In this document: piece after piece, positions 62,607 to 64,000 of the stretch
How the letters are laid out: each line of letters begins with the position of its first letter
Position numbering within the stretch: the first letter of the stretch is position 1
Source: Ecdyonurus torrentis
Lineage: Eukaryota; Arthropoda; Insecta; Ephemeroptera; Heptageniidae
DNA: 64,000 bases
Assembly: GCA_949318235.1 (NCBI GenBank)
Contig: OX439137.1
Span: 21,942,518 to 22,006,517 of the forward strand
Direction of reading: 5' to 3'
Program-made: the position numbers and the translations under genes
The notes under the pieces: generated by a model
What the model saw: only the letters and a program-made list of their open reading frames with translations
What the model was told of the DNA's origin: nothing
Databases searched by the model: none

Positions 62607-63013
62607 TTTTTTTTTTTTTTTTTTTGTTTGTTTTTTTTTTTTTTTGCTTGCGATATTATGTTATCGTGCTACACCAATCCCAGTCCCAGTCAAGGCATTG
62701 TCTTATCGGCAGGTAAGGACTTTCCAATTAATGGAAAAGCACACACGGGCCGGCCACGGCCTAAGTACACAGCCCGGCATTCACCATGACAGCCTAGAGA
62801 AACCGTGGAAACGTCTAGGCAGGCTGGTCGGTGCAATCACATCGATCATGCACCTCCCGAATGCTGTGCGTCGTCATGGAATGCATGTTTCGTGCAACGT
62901 TTTGTGCTCTCACATTTCATTTACGCACCCAACAGTGGCTCGAACCTATACTCGGTGAGGAGTACAGAGTTGTGAGTCAACTGCCTTCACCACTCAGTCA
63001 TACCAGCTTGGTA
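62607..63013 (-). mobile_element. SINE family S, copy 4 (full length, minus strand)
   Basis: Read on the minus strand: start TACCAAGCTGGTATGACTGA, B box GGTTCGAGCC (62937-62946), ACACAGCATTCGGGAGG-type block, core and 3' GACTGGGACTGGGATTGG. It ends in an A-rich tail (plus-strand poly(T) 62607-62644). The frames of 120 and 87 codons on the plus strand are antisense to the SINE and shared with the other copies, so they are not genes. Confidence 0.9.
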
Positions 63014-64000
63014 AAGTATTACATTTTTAAACGACACTATCTAGGTTACCTTATGAACTCTTACTACCTTGTATTAAACAAAGAAAAAGTTTGACCAAAG
63101 AAAAAGTGAATCTTTTGTTTAAAAAAAAACTCAAGTTCTACGATCAAATACAAAAATCAGACTCTTGCTCAAGAAGTTAATAAAATATTAAAATTGTATA
63201 CAATACTTTAAAAAAAAATTATTAGCTAAGAGCTATGCAGGATTTATATATATATTTTTTTACTGACCTAAATTATAATCATATTTATTTCATAATTGCG
63301 CAATATTATATACGGTTCAATATTATTTATTACTAAGATCTTTTTAGAGAGACATTGAATATGTATTTAAAAAACGATAGGTGTAAGCATGAAATGAGCA
63401 GTTAAAAATATTTATTTGTGTGAAACTTTTCACTATTGCAGTTTTTAGTTCTAAGACTAGGGTCATGTCATGACCCTAGTCTTAGAAGCTGCAGGACTAG
63501 CTTCCTGCTGGCGTTAAGTTTTCTCCCGATTTTACCGTCACTTCCTTTTCTTGTATTTTGAGTAAACATAAGCACTCACTTCCTCCTGTATTTTATAAAC
63601 ATTTACAGAAATCTAAACTATTTCAAGGTTCTGTATTATGGAACCTATTTTGAATTCTAATTTAAAGTTATTTCAAGCAGCAATAAAAAATCTCGTAAAC
63701 AAAAAGTCACTGACCATATTTTAAAACATATCCAAATCTTTAGTCGAATTTGAAGTCAAATAAAGTAAAAATCATAAAGTTCAATAGCAATACGCAGTAA
63801 GAATAGTTCTGTCTGCCATAATTTAAAATATTTTGGCTGTAAAGATACTCTCTATATTCAATAATAAAATGACTGAGTTTATTTTTCATATAAAAACAGT
63901 AAAGTCAGAAATATGTAAATCGTATCGCGATAATGAGATTTCCAAAGATATTTAAATTTAAAACGTGACATCTTTACGAAATTTTTCTTCTTCTCACTTC
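63014..64000. other. Unannotated AT-rich region with one perfect hairpin
   Basis: Apart from the hairpin at 63451-63485, nothing is recognised. Confidence 0.4.
63451..63485. repeat. Perfect 17-bp inverted repeat with a 1-nt loop
   Basis: CTAAGACTAGGGTCATG, one T, then its exact complement CATGACCCTAGTCTTAG. Weaker complementarity extends outward (TGCAGTTTTTAGTT against AAGCTGCA). Confidence 0.9.

Noticed and set aside
62596..63094. Frames of 120 and 87 codons with similar peptides at 13712 and 38615
   Set aside because: They are frames through SINE copies. The shared peptides reflect repeat homology, not a gene family.

Overview
This window looks like non-coding DNA from an animal nuclear genome. 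It is very AT-rich by eye and has no operon-like gene packing. Instead it holds dozens of microsatellites, tRNA-derived SINEs, 5'-truncated LINE tails, hAT-type elements and many short palindromic (MITE or foldback) elements. The open frames are almost all under 100 codons and most are translations of simple repeats. The mix of repeats suggests an invertebrate, plausibly marine, but the sequence does not identify the species.

Layout. 0.2-2.2 kb: short MITEs and a retroposon 3' end. 2.26-6.56 kb: one 4.3-kb transposon with terminal inverted repeats and a perfect 8-bp target duplication, carrying a 2-kb foldback element inside it. 6.6-13 kb: simple repeats, including about 380 bp of CCCT, and palindromic MITEs. 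13.6-16.6 kb: a SINE, two inverted copies of one MITE, a foldback with apparently identical 141-bp arms, and long AT and GA tracts. 18-22 kb: MITEs around the best candidate exon of the window (minus strand, 19824-20040). 23.3 kb: TGAA array. 27-31 kb: nested palindromes, a poly(A)/poly(T) snap-back, a weak GPCR-like open frame and MITEs. 38-41 kb: GA tract, SINE, TTCA array. 43.2-44.7 kb: hAT-type element. 44.8-51 kb: MITEs, a LINE C-terminal relic, a SINE. 52.4-53.6 kb: 1.17 kb of uninterrupted GATA. 54-64 kb: a MITE inserted into another MITE, a candidate plus-strand exon, a 264-bp palindrome, decayed SINE pieces and one full-length SINE.

How it fits together. Most structure here comes from transposition. 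At least three MITE families are flanked by TTAA, as expected for piggyBac- or Kolobok-type transposases. Two of them share similar ends. Several unrelated repeat families carry the eight-base palindrome TGACGTCA (a consensus CRE), giving 17 perfect copies where I would expect fewer than one by chance. No autonomous transposase, complete gene or defence-like system is visible. The window is probably intergenic or intronic. The few candidate exons rest on splice-site context and open frames, and none has a confirmed product.
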